Assembly (NCBI GenBank): GCA_914767885.1
Contig: CAJZBQ010000062.1
Coordinates: forward strand, 434,001-498,000
DNA length: 64,000 nucleotides
DNA from: Blepharisma stoltei
Lineage: Eukaryota > Ciliophora > Heterotrichea > Heterotrichida > Blepharismidae
Direction: 5' to 3'
In this document: positions 63,501-64,000 of the stretch, in pieces
Layout of the letters: each line of letters starts with the position of its first letter
How positions within the stretch are numbered: the first letter of the stretch is position 1
Program-made: the position numbers and the translations under genes
The notes under the pieces: generated by a model
Seen by the model: the letters and a program-made list of their open reading frames with translations, nothing else
Told to the model about the DNA's origin: nothing
Databases searched by the model: none

Positions 63501-64000
63501 ATGGACAGCTCTCTAATATCTATGCTACAAAGAAGAGTCGATAAAGCAATCATCGATGTTATCTTTGAAATCCCGCACGCAGCTTATTATTTATTTGACG
63601 AGCCTGAAAAAGTGTGAAAGAAAGGCGATATCGAAGGCCCATTGCTGCTTGTCAAACGTAGCCAAGAACCGTATTTCTATATAACCATCTTAAATAAGCA
63701 GACTCTTTCGAATTTCCACCAGCCGGTATCTATGGAGGCACAATTTGACAAAAAAATGCCACAGTTGCTGTATATTCGTGATAGGAATAAGGGAGTCTAT
63801 GGAATTTGGTCTCCTTCTGCTGAACTACTTGACCAACTTTTGAATAAGCTGGGGGAAATACAACATATAGACTCACAATCGCGCATGCTGAAAAGTTTGC
63901 TTGATATTGGAGGAGAAAGTCAGCTCATTGTAAATTCTAGATCTCCTGACTCAATTTCAGAACCAAAACAGCAAGAATTTAGAGAATCAAAGCAGCAAGA
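63501..64000 (+). CDS. DCP1: mRNA-decapping protein 1 (EVH1 domain), N-terminal part
   Basis: Begins 52 bp after the previous stop and runs off the window. The EVH1-like domain of DCP1 is seen: VIFEIPHAAYYLFDEPEKVW (TGA Trp), KKGDIEGPLLLVKRSQEPYF (the DIEG-loop), ITILNKQTLSNFHQPVS, and LLYIRDRNKGVYGIWSPSAE. DCP1 activates the decapping enzyme DCP2 in mRNA decay. A Gln-rich stretch starts at the window end. Confidence 0.88.

Noticed and set aside
1..64000. Pseudogene or rearranged-assembly explanation for all interruptions
   Set aside because: Breaks coincide with repeated elements and flanking duplications, and frames are otherwise intact across nearly the whole gene set.
1..64000. CRISPR arrays, rRNA operons, prokaryotic operons
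   Set aside because: None seen; tandem direct repeats present are the minisatellites and doubled MITE motifs.

Overview
The window reads as micronuclear (germline) DNA of a heterotrich ciliate, most like Blepharisma. Three things point there. (1) TGA is read as tryptophan inside almost every gene, while TAA and TAG still end genes. (2) Introns, where found, are exactly 15 nt with GT...AG ends (17361, 29610, 59756, 62946). (3) Genes are dense and AT-rich, but many are broken by insertions, and removing the insertion between its flanking direct repeats restores one reading frame. Those insertions are therefore annotated as internal eliminated sequences (IESs). The genus is inference; the code, introns and split frames are seen directly.

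Layout. 1-1403 is the end of a large family-B element carrying a retroposon and a minisatellite. 1404-12000 holds a receptor-like protein, a P-type proton ATPase, an IQ protein, V-ATPase subunit c, an LRR protein and FAHD1. 12700-20200 holds an M1 aminopeptidase, an adenosine deaminase-like protein, a B-box-like protein, an Oxa1/Cox18 insertase and a calcium-dependent protein kinase. 21375-37900 holds TM9SF, polo kinase, an ARL8-like GTPase, Mpv17, a tubulin-ligase-like protein, CFAP52, a doublecortin-like protein, an EF-hand protein, chaperonin 10 and a HIT protein. 38100-51500 holds a kinase-LRR fusion, two helical proteins, a 3-ketoacyl-CoA reductase, a PhyH dioxygenase, PCYT2 and TFIIH p52. 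51500-64000 holds COPI-associated, PLAC8 and four-TM proteins, a polyglutamylase-type TTLL, a pseudokinase, an alpha/beta hydrolase, a voltage-sensor-only protein and the start of DCP1.

Insertions fall into groups. Family A (11 copies, motif CTCCGTGAGYGAACAAAA), family B (4 copies, motif CATCCTTGATCGAACGA) and family C (2 clear copies, CTCCCCACTTTAAATTGG) are MITE-like and flanked by TTA/TAA/TGA. There are palindromic or TIR elements with TA or TATA flanks, and short TA-bounded IESs of 59-87 bp. There are also SINE-like insertions with 9-17 bp target duplications. Three of these sit inside coding sequence with duplications that contain no TA.

Most genes are housekeeping or ciliary/signalling genes (CFAP52, two TTL-family ligases, polo kinase, CDPK, EF-hand and voltage-sensor proteins), as expected of a ciliate. 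No rRNA, tRNA, CRISPR array or prokaryotic operon was seen. Several 5' ends (ATPase, aminopeptidase, EF-hand, the gene at 38123) remain unresolved because of small frame offsets or missing ATGs.
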